Shown here one piece after another: positions 55,130-64,000 of a DNA stretch of 64,000 nt. Made by a program: the position numbers and the translations under genes. Position 1 is the stretch's first letter, and each line of letters starts with the position of its first letter. Origin of the DNA: Archaeoglobaceae archaeon (lineage in GTDB: Archaea > Halobacteriota > Archaeoglobi > Archaeoglobales > Archaeoglobaceae); the NCBI GenBank assembly GCA_027028145.1, contig JALVJV010000021.1:124001-188000 (forward strand), given 5' to 3'. Below the pieces are notes generated by a model. It made no database searches, was not told the DNA's origin, and worked only from the letters and a program-made list of their open reading frames with translations.

Positions 55130-55831
55130 TTATAAATGTTGCTGAGTTAGACTTTTCGTTCTCGCAACTATAATTCCCACTATCTCGTGAATCTTCCTCT
55201 GCGAGAGATGGGTATTCGCGTTCTCTATGAACTTCGTTAGATTTTCGACGCCCAAAACCGGCACCGAAGGGTTGATCAGATCGACCTTGCAATCTCTGTT
55301 CGTTAGAACCACAACGCCGTGAACGAACTGGTCGCAACCGTGCTTTCTTAGGAACTTTCTGAGATCATACGCGTTCTGTTTAGCCTGTCTGCTCAAGCTT
55401 TTAATCCTTCTGACCTTTCCGTTTTTTATCTTATACCATTCGTCTCCTTCGCAGATGAAGTTACCCCTTATGTTCTTAGTTTCTATTGCGAAAACTCCCG
55501 TTGGCCCAACAACTACGTGATCTATGTTTCCGCTCTTATTCGGCAATCGAACGTTGTTTATGAGTATGTATGAATCGTCGAGCTCGCTGAGAGCCTTTCC
55601 TACTTCCATTTCACCTCTGATCCCCTTTTTGTATTTGATATACTTCGAGCTAAATTTTACCAGCTTTGCAGTCGCTACGGCAAGACCTAAGGCTATGGCC
55701 GGAAATATCTGAGGACAGAGCAACGCCAAAATCAAAGCCGAAGGATAAAATAAAGATATAATTATTATTCTATTTCTATACATACCCATTATTCTTGATA
55801 GGTGATAGTTGTGCCCTATTACTCTGACCAT
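55130..55831 (-). CDS. NERD-domain membrane protein
   Basis: 233 residues. Two N-terminal hydrophobic helices (IIIISLFYPSALILALLCPQI and AIALGLAVATAKLV) precede a NERD domain: GNIDHVVVGPTGVFAIETKNIRG. NERD is related to restriction-type nucleases. Its role is unknown; a single-strand nuclease or DNA-processing function is inferred. A TATA element TTTTTAAAGCC about 25-30 bases upstream supports the start at 55831. Confidence 0.8.
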   Translation of the reverse strand: MVRVIGHNYHLSRIMGMYRNRIIIISLFYPSALILALLCPQIFPAIALGLAVATAKLVKFSSKYIKYKKGIRGEMEVGKALSELDDSYILINNVRLPNKSGNIDHVVVGPTGVFAIETKNIRGNFICEGDEWYKIKNGKVRRIKSLSRQAKQNAYDLRKFLRKHGCDQFVHGVVVLTNRDCKVDLINPSVPVLGVENLTKFIENANTHLSQRKIHEIVGIIVARTKSLTQQHL

Positions 55832-55938
55832 CCCAACCCGAAGATTTGTCGGTCTGGCTTTAAAAATTTTTAGATAATTTTATTGGAGAATTATTATAAA
55901 TTCAATGTTGATGTAAATCGGATTGTATATTTTATATC

Positions 55939-56631
55939 TTATTCTTCCTTTAGGAATATTATGTTCCCCCTACCCTTCTTCACCTTCTCGACGATACCCC
56001 TCCTCTCCAAATCCGCTATGATCAGACTAACTTTGGCTTCCGAATATCCCAACCTCTTCCTAAGTTCCTTCTGAGTTATTCGCCCTCCTTCCTTCTTAAT
56101 TATTTCAACCGCTCTTCTTAGATCTTCGGGCATCTCTTCTTCATCTTTGGATTCCGCAATGACCTCCTCCCTTTTCCTAAGCCTACCCCTGCCGAAATAC
56201 CAAACTCCGAAGACGGAAGCCAACACCACCAAAAAAACCACCAAGCCGACCGGAAATTGAGAATTCCCCTCCCCTCCACTTAAAGATACCTGTATTTTGG
56301 GAATCTCCTCGCTGATGTTGGAAAGGTATGGAAACAATATCAGATCCAACACGTAAGTCCCGTTTCCCTTTACGGTTACGTTTTCTTCATCGTAAAGCTC
56401 AAGCTCTCCGTGACTGTAGTAGTAGGCTCTAATCACGTAGGTTCCCGGAGGAACGACGAACGAATAAGTTCCGTTTTCTGCTACAACCCTCTGTTCCGGA
56501 GTCGTATTTATCGTCACTATCGCTTTAGGCAAGGGTTCGAGGTTATCCCAAGAGTAGACTGTTCCGTGGATGATTGCGCCGTTAACCGGATACACCAGCA
56601 GTAGCAGTGCTATGAACCACAGGAATCTCAT
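55939..56631 (-). CDS. Membrane-tethered winged-helix protein with extracellular carboxypeptidase-regulatory-like domain
   Basis: 230 residues. A signal-like start (LWFIALLLLVYPVNG), an external beta-sandwich domain (AIIHGTVYSWDNLEPLPKAIVTIN, PPGTYVIRAYYYSHGELEL), a TM helix (VGLVVFLVVLASVFGVWYFG) and a cytoplasmic winged-helix tail (ITQKELRKRLGYSEAKVSLIIADLERRGIVEK). It looks like a one-component transmembrane regulator. Ligand unknown. Related archaeal proteins combine such parts. Confidence 0.75.
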   Translation of the reverse strand: MRFLWFIALLLLVYPVNGAIIHGTVYSWDNLEPLPKAIVTINTTPEQRVVAENGTYSFVVPPGTYVIRAYYYSHGELELYDEENVTVKGNGTYVLDLILFPYLSNISEEIPKIQVSLSGGEGNSQFPVGLVVFLVVLASVFGVWYFGRGRLRKREEVIAESKDEEEMPEDLRRAVEIIKKEGGRITQKELRKRLGYSEAKVSLIIADLERRGIVEKVKKGRGNIIFLKEE

Positions 56632-56672
56632 TGAAATACGTTAGAATTTCGAAGAATTTAAAGTTAAGGGAG

Positions 56673-56807
56673 TGGGGCCGGTGGGATTTGAACCCACGAC
56701 CAGCGGGTCTCTTCGGTCAGAGCTCCAACGGGTCATCACACATCAGCAGACCCGTTCGTCATCACACCGCTGGAGCCCGCCGCGCTACCTGGCTACGCCA
56801 CGACCCC
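56673..56807 (-). tRNA. tRNA-Trp (CCA) with intron
   Basis: Acceptor stem GGGGTCG (56807-56801) pairs with CGGCCCC (56680-56674) with one G-U. The T arm is GTGGGTTCAAATCCCAC. The anticodon stem is GCGGG and CCCGC, and the loop holds CCA at 56773-56771. The discriminator base is A at 56673; CCA is not encoded. About 61 bases interrupt the loop after position 37. A TATA box GTTATATTTC (56831-56840) lies about 25 bases upstream. Confidence 0.95.
56709..56769 (-). ncRNA. Intron-borne box C/D guide RNA in tRNA-Trp
   Basis: Intron of about 61 bases. C box GTGATGA 56759-56765, 12 nt guide, D' CTGA 56743-56746, C' GTGATGA 56733-56739, 12 nt guide, D CTGA 56717-56720. By the plus-five rule the D guide targets C34 of the anticodon loop, and the D' guide targets C39 in the 3' exon. 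This is the classic self-guiding archaeal tRNA-Trp intron. Confidence 0.92.
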
Positions 56808-56932
56808 ACTCATAAACAACTACCCATTCAGAAATATAACGCTTGCGATTCACCAAGCCACTTCACAACTTATATTTAGGTTTCTCCCAAGCTGGCAATA
56901 ATAGCTATGTGTAAAATTAAAATATTAAGAAA

Positions 56933-57421
56933 TTATTCTTCACCTTCCTCTTCGGGAATCTCTATTTTCCCTTCCTCTATTTCCCTGATAACTTCCTTAG
57001 GATGCTTCCCTTCCACAGTAACCCCCATCGAAACGCAGGTGCCCAAGACTTCCTTTACGGCAGATTTAAGTGTATACGCGAGCATCTGCTTTCTTTTCAT
57101 CTTCGCAATTTTTATCACCTGCTCCATCGTCAGATTACCTACCGTTTCGTGTTTTGGTTTGTGTGCTCCCTTCTCGATTCCGAGCTCCCTCTTCACGAGA
57201 GCCGAAACCGGCGGAACTCCGACTTCGATCTCGAAGCTTCTGTCTTCCTTTACGATGATCTTCACTGGAACGGCTAATCCTTCGAAATCCTTCGTTTTCT
57301 TGTTTATCTCATCGACAACCTGCTTGACGTTCAGACCCAAAGGGCCTATTGCCGGACCCAACGGAGGCCCGGGAGTCGCTTTTCCTCCCGTAACGAGAAC
57401 CTCAACAACCTGCACAGGCAT
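56933..57421 (-). CDS. rpl11: Ribosomal protein L11 (uL11)
   Basis: 162 residues. [31 protein letters not shown] start and a C-terminal [24 protein letters not shown]. Binds the GTPase centre of 23S rRNA. It is the last gene visible in a block ftsZ-secE-spt5-L11. The stop is followed by AT-rich sequence and then tRNA-Trp. Confidence 0.96.
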   Translation of the reverse strand: MPVQVVEVLVTGGKATPGPPLGPAIGPLGLNVKQVVDEINKKTKDFEGLAVPVKIIVKEDRSFEIEVGVPPVSALVKRELGIEKGAHKPKHETVGNLTMEQVIKIAKMKRKQMLAYTLKSAVKEVLGTCVSMGVTVEGKHPKEVIREIEEGKIEIPEEEGEE

Positions 57422-57424
57422 ACA

Positions 57425-57874
57425 TCATCCCTCCTTTTTGTCTATCACTCTAACGTGATCAGCCTTAACCGTAACTGGAATCGGGACTACCGCATCGAGC
57501 AATTCAACCGTGATCTCATTTTTGGCTGTATCCACCCTCTTAACTATAGCCATCTCACCCTTGAACGGGCCGGAAACTATTTCGACCGTGTATCCCTCTT
57601 TTATCTGCTCAACAGCCCTCTTGGGCGTTAGAAAGTGCTCCACTTCGCTGAAGTTGATCTCCCCCCTAACGACTCCCTTAACGTGTGGCAAACCCCTTAT
57701 AGCTTTCAAAACGTTTTGCATATCTTCAGCTTCAACTATTATGTATCCCCTAAGCTCCTTCGGAGCCAGTATCGAGTAGACTTCCAACTTGTGCTTTCTG
57801 ACAGCCATGTCCATCAGGTTCGCAACCAACCTTTCCTGATTAGCCGTAGTTTTGACAGCGAAGAACTTGCTCAT
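57425..57874 (-). CDS. spt5: Transcription elongation factor Spt5 (NusG-like)
   Basis: 149 residues. NGN domain (VKTTANQERLVANLMDMA and KGYIIVEAEDMQNVLKAIRGLPHVKG) and a KOW domain (VEIVSGPFKGEMAIVKRVDTAKNEITVELLD). It couples with RNA polymerase and ribosomes. It lies 4 bases upstream of L11 and overlaps secE. Confidence 0.95.
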   Translation of the reverse strand: MSKFFAVKTTANQERLVANLMDMAVRKHKLEVYSILAPKELRGYIIVEAEDMQNVLKAIRGLPHVKGVVRGEINFSEVEHFLTPKRAVEQIKEGYTVEIVSGPFKGEMAIVKRVDTAKNEITVELLDAVVPIPVTVKADHVRVIDKKEG

Positions 57875-58068
57875 TTCTTTAACACCTCTGGAACAATCTG
57901 CATCAGTATATATATAACAAAACCGACCAATCCGACTAAGAACATGACGGCTACCGATATCTTCGTGGTGGTTAAAAACTCCTCCTTATCCGGTTTTCTC
58001 GCCATCTTTAAGACGTTAATGTATTCCTGAAGCTTCGATTGTAGCTCGTCGATCGATGGAATTTGCAT
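57871..58068 (-). CDS. secE: Protein translocase subunit SecE
   Basis: 65 residues. A charged N-terminal amphipathic part (DELQSKLQEYINVLKMARKPDKEEF) precedes one membrane helix (VAVMFLVGLVGFVIYILMQIVPEVL). It is the essential gamma/E subunit of the SecYEG channel. Overlaps spt5 by 4 bases, a typical archaeal order. Confidence 0.92.
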   Translation of the reverse strand: MQIPSIDELQSKLQEYINVLKMARKPDKEEFLTTTKISVAVMFLVGLVGFVIYILMQIVPEVLKK

Positions 58069-58099
58069 AATCCAATCCAGCTACATCCGATATATAAGC

Positions 58100-59185
58100 T
58101 TACCTCACAAAGTCTATTCCGAATCTCTTCGAGAGGTGGGGTGTCTTCTTGCCGAGTATCTGCGGAGACTTGACGCCGGTAACAATTACGAGCGTTCTCA
58201 TGGTGTTCTCAAGCTCTGGATCGATCATAGCTCCCCAGATTATCCTCGCCTCCGGATCTATCTTGCTGTATATCTCCTCAACAACGCTCTCAGCCTCTTC
58301 TATGGTCATATCGGGGCCACCTGTTACGTTAACGAGCGCGGCTTTGGCTCCGGTTATATCTACATCGAGCAACGGAGACTTCAGAGCCTTTCTAACGGAC
58401 TCGGCCGCCTTATCCTCACCGCTTGCCTCTCCGAGTCCGATCATAGCAACTCCGCCCTTCTCCATTATCGTCTTAACGTCCGCGAAGTCCAAGTTAACCA
58501 AAGCCGGCTTCGTTATCAGCTCGGTTATCCCCTTCACAGCCCTCATCAAAACCTCGTCAGCAACCTTGAACGCTATGTGTATCGGGTAGTTCGGAACGAC
58601 TTCGAGCAACTTGTCGTTCGGAATTACTATCACCGTATCCGCTACCTCCCTCAACCTCTCCAATCCAGCTTCAGCGTTAGCCCTCCTTACCGCTCCTTCA
58701 GCGGAGAACGGAAAAGTCACAACGGCAATCGTCAAAGCTCCGGCATCCTGCGCCGCTTCGGCTATCACTGGCGCAGCACCGGTTCCGGTTCCACCTCCAA
58801 GACCGCAGGTTATGAAGACCATGTCCGCCCCTTCTACAAGCCTCTTGATCTCATCTTCACTCTCTCTCGCGGCTTCTTCACCGACCTGAGGGAGGCTTCC
58901 AGCCCCCAAACCCCTCGTTCTCCTCTTTCCGATCAGCAACCTCTTGTGAGCTTTAGTGTAGCAAAGATGTTGGGCGTCGGTGTTTATCGCAATGAGCTCC
59001 GCTCCTTCAATACCCTCATCGAACATCCTCGAAACTGTATTGCAACCGCTCCCACCGACACCGATAACCTTTATAACAGTTCTAAGCTCTTCCAAAACCT
59101 GAAGTATATCTTCCTCAAGATCTTCCACCGGCGCTCTTCTCTCCCTTTCAGCCCTCGCAAGAGCTTCTCTAACTAAGGACTCCAT
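58100..59185 (-). CDS. ftsZ: Cell division protein FtsZ
   Basis: 361 residues. Tubulin signature [16 protein letters not shown] near residue 125, N-terminal [15 protein letters not shown] and NTDAQHL. Loop T7 region with DFADVKTIM. The C-terminal end is short and lacks an obvious FtsA-binding tail. It forms the division ring. It precedes secE by 31 bases. Confidence 0.96.
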   Translation of the reverse strand: MESLVREALARAERERRAPVEDLEEDILQVLEELRTVIKVIGVGGSGCNTVSRMFDEGIEGAELIAINTDAQHLCYTKAHKRLLIGKRRTRGLGAGSLPQVGEEAARESEDEIKRLVEGADMVFITCGLGGGTGTGAAPVIAEAAQDAGALTIAVVTFPFSAEGAVRRANAEAGLERLREVADTVIVIPNDKLLEVVPNYPIHIAFKVADEVLMRAVKGITELITKPALVNLDFADVKTIMEKGGVAMIGLGEASGEDKAAESVRKALKSPLLDVDITGAKAALVNVTGGPDMTIEEAESVVEEIYSKIDPEARIIWGAMIDPELENTMRTLVIVTGVKSPQILGKKTPHLSKRFGIDFVR

Positions 59186-59254
59186 AGATCTCCCTCCGAC
59201 TATGAGACCCTTAAACTCGATAGTATATAAAACTGTTGGAGATTTTTTACAATT

Positions 59255-60385
59255 ATGATTTCACTGAAATTCACCCCCGCGAGGATAGGAATCGACGCAA
59301 CGAAGGATGTCGGAAAGATAGCCAAAAGGTTCGAACCTGAATCGGCATTGATAGTCACCGGCAAGAGGGTTGGCAGTAGTGAGATCTGCGAAAGGGTAAA
59401 GGGTTCGCTCGAAGAGGTCGGAATCAGCTACGAAGTTTGGAGCGGTGTTAAGCCCGAACCTGATGTGGAATGCGTTAGGGAGGGAATCGAAGTTGCGAAG
59501 GACTTCGATCTGCTCATAGGACTCGGAGGAGGAAGTGCGATAGATGTAGCAAAGCTTCTAAATTTATACACAACATATCCGCCGGAAGACTTCTTCGACT
59601 ACTTCCCGAAGCCGTTCGGGAAGGGCATAACGGTTGAAAAACCGCTGAAACCGCTAATAGCCATTCCGACAACTGCGGGAACGGGAAGCGAAACTACATG
59701 TGCTTCGGTTGTAAAGCTGTCGGGAATTAAGGTTGGAATAGTTCAGGAATGTCTGCTCCCAAGCTTTGCGATCATAGATCCGATGAACGTAACGCCTCCT
59801 CCCGAAATCGTAGCCTCTTCGGGCTTGGATGCGCTCATGCACGCTATCGAAGCATACACCGTAAAGCCGGCAGAAGTTTATCCATACGACAGTCCATACT
59901 CGGGATCGAATCCGATCACGGATGCTCTTGCTTTAAAGGCTATCGAAATGATAGCACAAAACCTGAGGAAAGCTTATCACTGGGGGGATTTAGAATCGAG
60001 AATGAAGATGGCGATGGCATCTTATATGGCTGGAATAGCTTTCGGAAACGCCGGAGTTCATTTGGGACACGCATTGGGGCATGCGATAGGCGGGGCAAAG
60101 GATATTCCGCACGGAATTTGCGTTGCGATCGTCGGCGATGCTCTGCTGGAATACATCGAACCCGTTGTTCCGGAGAAGGTTGGGAGGATCAGAGAGGTAT
60201 TGGGTGGCGTAAAATCGCTAATGGAAGACCTAAACGTTCCGACGAGCTTGGATGAGTTGGGATTCGATAAGAGCGACCTGCCGAAGCTTGCGGAGAACGC
60301 GATTAAACTCAAAAGGTTGATAGATCTATGTCCGAGGAGAACGGATGCAAAGGACTTGGTAGCTATTCTTGAGAGATCCTTCTGA
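59255..60385 (+). CDS. Iron-containing alcohol dehydrogenase
   Basis: 376 residues. NAD site [15 protein letters not shown] near residue 93, [14 protein letters not shown] and metal-ligand histidines in [12 protein letters not shown]. Family III ADH; the substrate is not known, and the group includes lactaldehyde, glycerol and butanol types. The 3' end overlaps the convergent DtxR gene by 23 bases. Start is ATG at 59255. Confidence 0.9.
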   Translation: MISLKFTPARIGIDATKDVGKIAKRFEPESALIVTGKRVGSSEICERVKGSLEEVGISYEVWSGVKPEPDVECVREGIEVAKDFDLLIGLGGGSAIDVAKLLNLYTTYPPEDFFDYFPKPFGKGITVEKPLKPLIAIPTTAGTGSETTCASVVKLSGIKVGIVQECLLPSFAIIDPMNVTPPPEIVASSGLDALMHAIEAYTVKPAEVYPYDSPYSGSNPITDALALKAIEMIAQNLRKAYHWGDLESRMKMAMASYMAGIAFGNAGVHLGHALGHAIGGAKDIPHGICVAIVGDALLEYIEPVVPEKVGRIREVLGGVKSLMEDLNVPTSLDELGFDKSDLPKLAENAIKLKRLIDLCPRRTDAKDLVAILERSF

Positions 60386-60950
60386 CGATAATTTTTTCGG
60401 CTACACTTTTCGATAAGCTGATTTCCTCACCGTCTACTTCAACAACGCATCTATCGACTACCTTCAGCTTAACATCCGGTTTGATTCCAACCATTTTAAC
60501 CGCCGAAGGGCAAGCTAAAACTTCGTAATAACCGGGCTCGGCTTCAACCAATGAGATAACCTTAAAATCGCACTTCTCGCAGATTTTACATTCGCTCGCA
60601 ATGATCATGCATACCTTTCGAACTATCTCATCGTTTACGTGATGCTCCAACTCACAGCTGAGCCTATGGGATTCCTCCTCATCTATACCCAAGAAATCCC
60701 TGAAAAACATCTCGAATATTCTATGATAGCGCTTTATTCTTTCGGCTACCTTCCTACCCTTTTCGGTTAAAACAGCACCATGGTAAGGTTGGTATTCGAT
60801 GTATCCTCTTTTGCTGAGCTTAAGTAGCATCTCGGTAACGCTCGAAGGTTTAACGTTGAGCTTTTTAGCTAAATCGCTCGTCTTTACGACCCTCCCCTTC
60901 TCCTTCTGAATGTCGAGCATGGCTTCGAGGTATTCCTCTATCCTCTCCAC
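60363..60950 (-). CDS. DtxR/MntR-family metal-dependent repressor
   Basis: 195 residues. HTH (TSDLAKKLNVKPSSVTEMLLKLSKRG) and a dimer/metal domain with HHVNDEIV-like ELEHHVND and CKICEKCDF, plus a FeoA-like C-terminus. It senses Fe or Mn. No target operator is proposed within this window; the VIT-like transporter is 30 kb away. Confidence 0.85.
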   Translation of the reverse strand: MERIEEYLEAMLDIQKEKGRVVKTSDLAKKLNVKPSSVTEMLLKLSKRGYIEYQPYHGAVLTEKGRKVAERIKRYHRIFEMFFRDFLGIDEEESHRLSCELEHHVNDEIVRKVCMIIASECKICEKCDFKVISLVEAEPGYYEVLACPSAVKMVGIKPDVKLKVVDRCVVEVDGEEISLSKSVAEKIIVRRISQE

Positions 60951-60991
60951 GATCTAACTACGATCCCATATTTAATAAGGTTTTAGAAATT

Positions 60992-61675
60992 CTAAAGCTC
61001 CATGAATGAAGACAGACTGTGGGACTTCGATTTCGTCGCAAGCTCGTGGGCGAGTCTAATCGGTTCCGGAAGTTTATGATTCCTTATGCAAGCCTTCACG
61101 ATCTCCAAAGCCGTTTTTGGGGTTACGTAACTACCCGGGGATATAAATATCGGCTTGCACAACTTGCACGGCTTTAAAGCGTAGCCTATTATCTCATCTC
61201 CATCGTAAATGGGCTTCGCTTCCATTTCCTCCTTCGGAAGCTCGACATCACCGTATAGCTTCCTCTTGGTAACTCCGATCGTAGGCACTTTAAGCTTCAA
61301 TGCGATGTAAGTAGCCAATCCGCATCTTCTCGGATGCGCTATCCCGCTACCGTCTACGATCACCACCGTCCTTTTCCTGTTGAGCTTTTCCAAAACAGGC
61401 TTAATCCCTCTAACTGCCGGATCTCCCTCTCTGAACATCAAAAAGGTCGGGATGTATGGAAAGTTGACGTCCTCAATGATGACGTTCTGATCTATCTGCT
61501 TCAATTCTGGAAACGTTAAAGCAACGCAAGCTGATATCACCTTCTCCCGCTTCTTCCCAATAAAGGATTGATCGACTCCCAAAACGAATCTAAGTTCGTC
61601 CGGCTTGACGAGATCCCTCAGAACTACGCTTTTGGCAAGTTCCTCCTGAAATCTCCTAAGCTTCTCAAGATCCAT
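60992..61675 (-). CDS. nfi: Endonuclease V
   Basis: About 227 residues from ATG 61675 (frame reaches 61723). Motifs VLGVDQSFIGKK near residue 34, IVDGSGIAHPRRCGLATYIALKLKVPTIGVTK and GSYVTPKTALEIVKACI are diagnostic. It cuts DNA/RNA next to inosine. A helical ORF extension lies upstream in frame. Confidence 0.88.
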   Translation of the reverse strand: MDLEKLRRFQEELAKSVVLRDLVKPDELRFVLGVDQSFIGKKREKVISACVALTFPELKQIDQNVIIEDVNFPYIPTFLMFREGDPAVRGIKPVLEKLNRKRTVVIVDGSGIAHPRRCGLATYIALKLKVPTIGVTKRKLYGDVELPKEEMEAKPIYDGDEIIGYALKPCKLCKPIFISPGSYVTPKTALEIVKACIRNHKLPEPIRLAHELATKSKSHSLSSFMEL

Positions 61676-61798
61676 AATCGCAGATTCGACTGAACGATTT
61701 AATACTTTCCGAACCATCGCCAAAATGACGGCTTCGGCTTGCGCCTTCTCACGTTCTCCTCTTTCTTCTAATTCCCTAATCCTTCACTCAAGAATACT
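61676..61798 (-). other. In-frame helical coding-like remnant upstream of endonuclease V
   Basis: Reading the endonuclease V frame upstream gives RIRELEERGEREKAQAEA and ILAMVRKVLNRSVESAI, a charged heptad-like pattern, down to a TGA. A second short in-frame run WELLKLKSILE lies beyond. It lacks a start codon except TTG/ATG near 61723-61717. It may be a relic of a coiled-coil gene or a longer start of endonuclease V. Confidence 0.3.
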
Positions 61799-61828
61799 CT
61801 TCAGCTTAAGCAACTCCCACGTGTTATT

Positions 61829-62767
61829 TTATCTCTGAGCTTTTTGAGGAGTTATATTACGTTTGCTCCACTCGATTTCAAAATCGAGCTCGGTTTTAAT
61901 TCCCAAACCGTGCAATCGCTCGTTTGCTTCGAATACGCTTTCGCTGTTCTCAACGACTTTCGGTAGCTGAGTAAACCTCAGCAGAATGCCGATGTCGATG
62001 TAAAAGGTCAGAGCGTTCAGTATCGAAACTTCCACATCGTAATGTCCCCAGATCTTGCGTTTTCCTTTAAAGCCCATTCCAGCCATTATCGGAATGCGGG
62101 AAGCTTCGGTATGAACATCTTTAACGAACTCGAACAGTCTTTCAGCTCTATCCTTCATCAGAATGCTGACACCCAATATACCACCTTCTCTTGCGATCTC
62201 GCTTAAGTATGTTTCTATTTCATTCCTACTAAGCTCTCCGTCGCTTCCAAAGCCGGTCACAGCCAAGATCGATCGCAACTTGCTCAGAGCCGAGAGCATT
62301 ATGGAATCGGCAAGCGGACTGCAGAGGTTTCTCTCCCTTCCTCTCGCAAGCGAATCACCTCCTGCATCAACTCCAACGACGAGATCTACGTTTTCGTATT
62401 CAACGAACTCCTTTAAGCTTCTTCTAACTCCCAATTCACCTTTTGTTATGTCCACAGCAACGACTTCTTTGCCCAAAAACTCCGAAACTTGAGCCACAAT
62501 CGGCTTGAGTCCGTTTATTCTGCTGTTTCCGTTCACCCAAGCCAAGCACTCGTTTACGATTCTACAATTCTCTATCTCCTCAATCGAGCGGGGACCGGGC
62601 TTCGGATCTCTCGAAATCCTCTCCCAAACAACGCCGGCATGAACACACTCCACATCGAAGAGCTTGAAGAAGTCGGCAACTATCAAAGTGCTGACTACAT
62701 CTCCCCCACCGCCGATGCCGATTAAAAGCGCTTTATCGATCTCTCGGAGTATTTCGACTATGCGCAT
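61829..62767 (-). CDS. DUF1152 family protein
   Basis: 312 residues with ALLIGIGGGGDVVSTLIVADF near residue 14, VVGVDAGGDSLARGRERNL and a C-terminal LRFTQLPKVVENSESVFEANERLHGLG. The glycine-rich loop recalls nucleotide or sugar-phosphate binding. Family function is unknown. Confidence 0.75.
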   Translation of the reverse strand: MRIVEILREIDKALLIGIGGGGDVVSTLIVADFFKLFDVECVHAGVVWERISRDPKPGPRSIEEIENCRIVNECLAWVNGNSRINGLKPIVAQVSEFLGKEVVAVDITKGELGVRRSLKEFVEYENVDLVVGVDAGGDSLARGRERNLCSPLADSIMLSALSKLRSILAVTGFGSDGELSRNEIETYLSEIAREGGILGVSILMKDRAERLFEFVKDVHTEASRIPIMAGMGFKGKRKIWGHYDVEVSILNALTFYIDIGILLRFTQLPKVVENSESVFEANERLHGLGIKTELDFEIEWSKRNITPQKAQR

Positions 62768-62789
62768 GTTCTACAATCTCGCGTAGATT

Positions 62790-63602
62790 TTAAAACTCTG
62801 ATGAGACCATCAAAACCGCAAGGACTATCAAGCCCGCTCCAACATATTGAATCAAATTCAAACTTTCCCCGAGCATAAAAACGGAGAATATATGGGAGAA
62901 CACACCCTCCATCGACATTATAACCGAAGCGTCCGCTGGCTTAGTCCATTTCTGAAAGTGGTTCTGCATCAGTTTAGCCACCAAAGTTGCCAATATCGCC
63001 GTTATCAGCAGAGCGATCACAACATCCCGATTCAGAACGAACCTATCGGTGACGACAGCAAAAGGAGTGGACAAAACGGCTACAGCAAGAATCTGCCAGA
63101 ACGCAAGCTGGGTAGGATTTATCTCCCTCGAATAGTGCGAAATCATGGCAATTTCCATGGCAAATGCGAATGCGCAGGCGAGCATCAGAATATCTCCCCA
63201 GTTGAATCCCTCGTAGCCGGTTAAGAGGAACAGCCCAGCCAAAGCCACGAATGTGCTTAAAACCTCGATCCCCCTCAGAGAAATTCTGTAAAGAACGAAG
63301 GCGATCAAAGGTGCTAAGACGACGTAGAGGGAGGTTATGAATCCGGCGTTCGTTGCTGTGGTGTATTGCAAGCCAACGGTCTGAAAGGAGTAGCCCAAGA
63401 AAGTTGCTATGCCGATCTTGAATCCATCCCTAAACCCCTCGAAGCTTACGAAGGGGAGAAAAAAGATGCACGCGATAAAGAATCTAATAGCGTTGAATGC
63501 GAAGGGTGATATGCTCTCAACGGCAACCTTTACGACGGGAAACGTTATCCCCCAGATCAGTGCGACAATCAAAAGCCCTAAATCAGCGTAGAGCCTCTTC
63601 AC
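62790..63602 (-). CDS. EamA/DMT-family transporter
   Basis: About 270 residues, ten hydrophobic helices from LIVALIWGITFPVVKVAVES to YVGAGLIVLAVLMV. Two EamA repeats. Exports amino acids or metabolites, unknown which. The frame reaches 63671, but a TATA-like CTTTTATTTTTG lies about 26 bases before the GTG at 63602, which would make a leaderless start and free the region for the divergent gene. Confidence 0.75.
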   Translation of the reverse strand: MKRLYADLGLLIVALIWGITFPVVKVAVESISPFAFNAIRFFIACIFFLPFVSFEGFRDGFKIGIATFLGYSFQTVGLQYTTATNAGFITSLYVVLAPLIAFVLYRISLRGIEVLSTFVALAGLFLLTGYEGFNWGDILMLACAFAFAMEIAMISHYSREINPTQLAFWQILAVAVLSTPFAVVTDRFVLNRDVVIALLITAILATLVAKLMQNHFQKWTKPADASVIMSMEGVFSHIFSVFMLGESLNLIQYVGAGLIVLAVLMVSSEF

Positions 63603-63676
63603 AGCCTCTCGCAGATGAAACAAAAATAAAAGCTTTTTGAGAAATCGTTTTGTGATGGCAAGTCTTAGCATAAAAC

Positions 63677-64000
63677 ATGAAGTTCGGAACAGCTGGCGTT
63701 CCTAATTGTTCGAAGGACAGATCGACGATCGGCGGCATAAAGACGATCAAGGAGCTTGGATTGGATGCGATGGAAGTTCAGTTCGTTAGAGGAGTCAGGA
63801 TGAACGAAGAGAAGGCGAAGGAGGTTAAGATGGTTGCGGATTCCTTAGGCGTCGAGCTTTCTGTTCACGCTCCGTATTACATAAACCTGAACGCGGAAGA
63901 AAGGAAGAAGGTCGAAGATAGCATAAGGAGGCTGATAGACACCGTTAGGGTGGGAGGCATCTTCGCGAGGAACATCGTGTTCCATCCCGGATACTACTTG
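63677..64000 (+). CDS. nfo: Endonuclease IV-like (AP endonuclease), partial
   Basis: The first 108 residues are in the window. MKFGTAGVPNCSKDRSTIG start, VQFVRGVRMNEEKAKEVKMVAD, SVHAPYYINLNAEE and IVFHPGYY match the TIM-barrel of AP endonuclease family 2, including the zinc-binding histidines beginning at HAPYY and FHPGYY. It cleaves abasic sites in DNA. The ATG is at 63677; the remainder lies beyond the window. Confidence 0.8.
   Translation, partial: MKFGTAGVPNCSKDRSTIGGIKTIKELGLDAMEVQFVRGVRMNEEKAKEVKMVADSLGVELSVHAPYYINLNAEERKKVEDSIRRLIDTVRVGGIFARNIVFHPGYYL

Overview
The window is from a hyperthermophilic sulfate-reducing archaeon of the Archaeoglobales, most likely an Archaeoglobus-like lineage. 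The evidence is a dissimilatory sulfite reductase operon (dsrA-dsrB-dsrD-ferredoxin) sitting beside archaeal information-processing genes (TFB, Gar1, Spt5, SecE, aIF5A, archaeal L11), methanopterin C1 metabolism (mch), the archaeal mevalonate route (thiolase, HMG-CoA synthase, DUF35, mevalonate kinase), archaeal shikimate kinase, CobY and archaeal riboflavin synthase. Many genes have a TATA box about 25 bases before the start codon and no leader. The species cannot be named from sequence alone.

Layout. 1-8.5 kb: a partial gene, an OLD/RecF-like ATPase and a metallo-beta-lactamase; hemD-proC; a B12-type ABC ATPase; an Lhr-like helicase; and uroporphyrinogen methyltransferase, which makes the siroheme precursor. 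8.6-11.6 kb: the dsr locus. 11.7-15.1 kb: regulator plus thiolase/HMG-CoA synthase/DUF35 operon. 15-31.6 kb: housekeeping and cofactor genes, a broken TatD-like gene and a hexulose-phosphate synthase/RraA fusion. 31.6-33 kb: the Era-like GTPase, DUF2073 and Zn-ribbon trio. 33-41 kb: purA, glmM and others. 41.4-45.2 kb: speE, a NikR-like regulator and a divergent ZnuABC-type transporter. 45.2-50 kb: TFB-Gar1, tpiA, pfkB, RecJ. 50-55.8 kb: a decayed gene, an H/ACA RNA, aminotransferase, ribC, Lrp, GPN GTPase, serA, NERD. 56-59.2 kb: a membrane-tethered HTH protein, intron-containing tRNA-Trp, and the L11-Spt5-SecE-FtsZ block. 59.2-64 kb: alcohol dehydrogenase, DtxR regulator, endonuclease V, DUF1152, an EamA exporter, and the start of endonuclease IV.

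The most notable layer is non-coding. Five free-standing box C/D guide sRNAs can be read directly from their C, D', C' and D boxes with 11-15 nt guides (28.2 kb, a convergent pair at 38.2 kb, 39.9 kb and 40.1 kb). A sixth C/D guide lies in the tRNA-Trp intron, and an H/ACA-type sRNA lies at 50.5 kb. The window also encodes Gar1, a protein of the H/ACA particle. Two sRNA arrangements look unusual: a tail-to-tail pair whose terminal D boxes form a shared palindrome, and an sRNA whose 3' D box runs into the Shine-Dalgarno of a downstream gene. The ZnuABC divergent promoter carries a duplicated TGTGCACA palindrome next to a NikR-like regulator that lacks one nickel-ligand histidine. No phage, insertion sequence or CRISPR array was seen, and no complete defence system was recognised. 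The ATPase pair at the left edge is the only candidate for one and is cut by the window.
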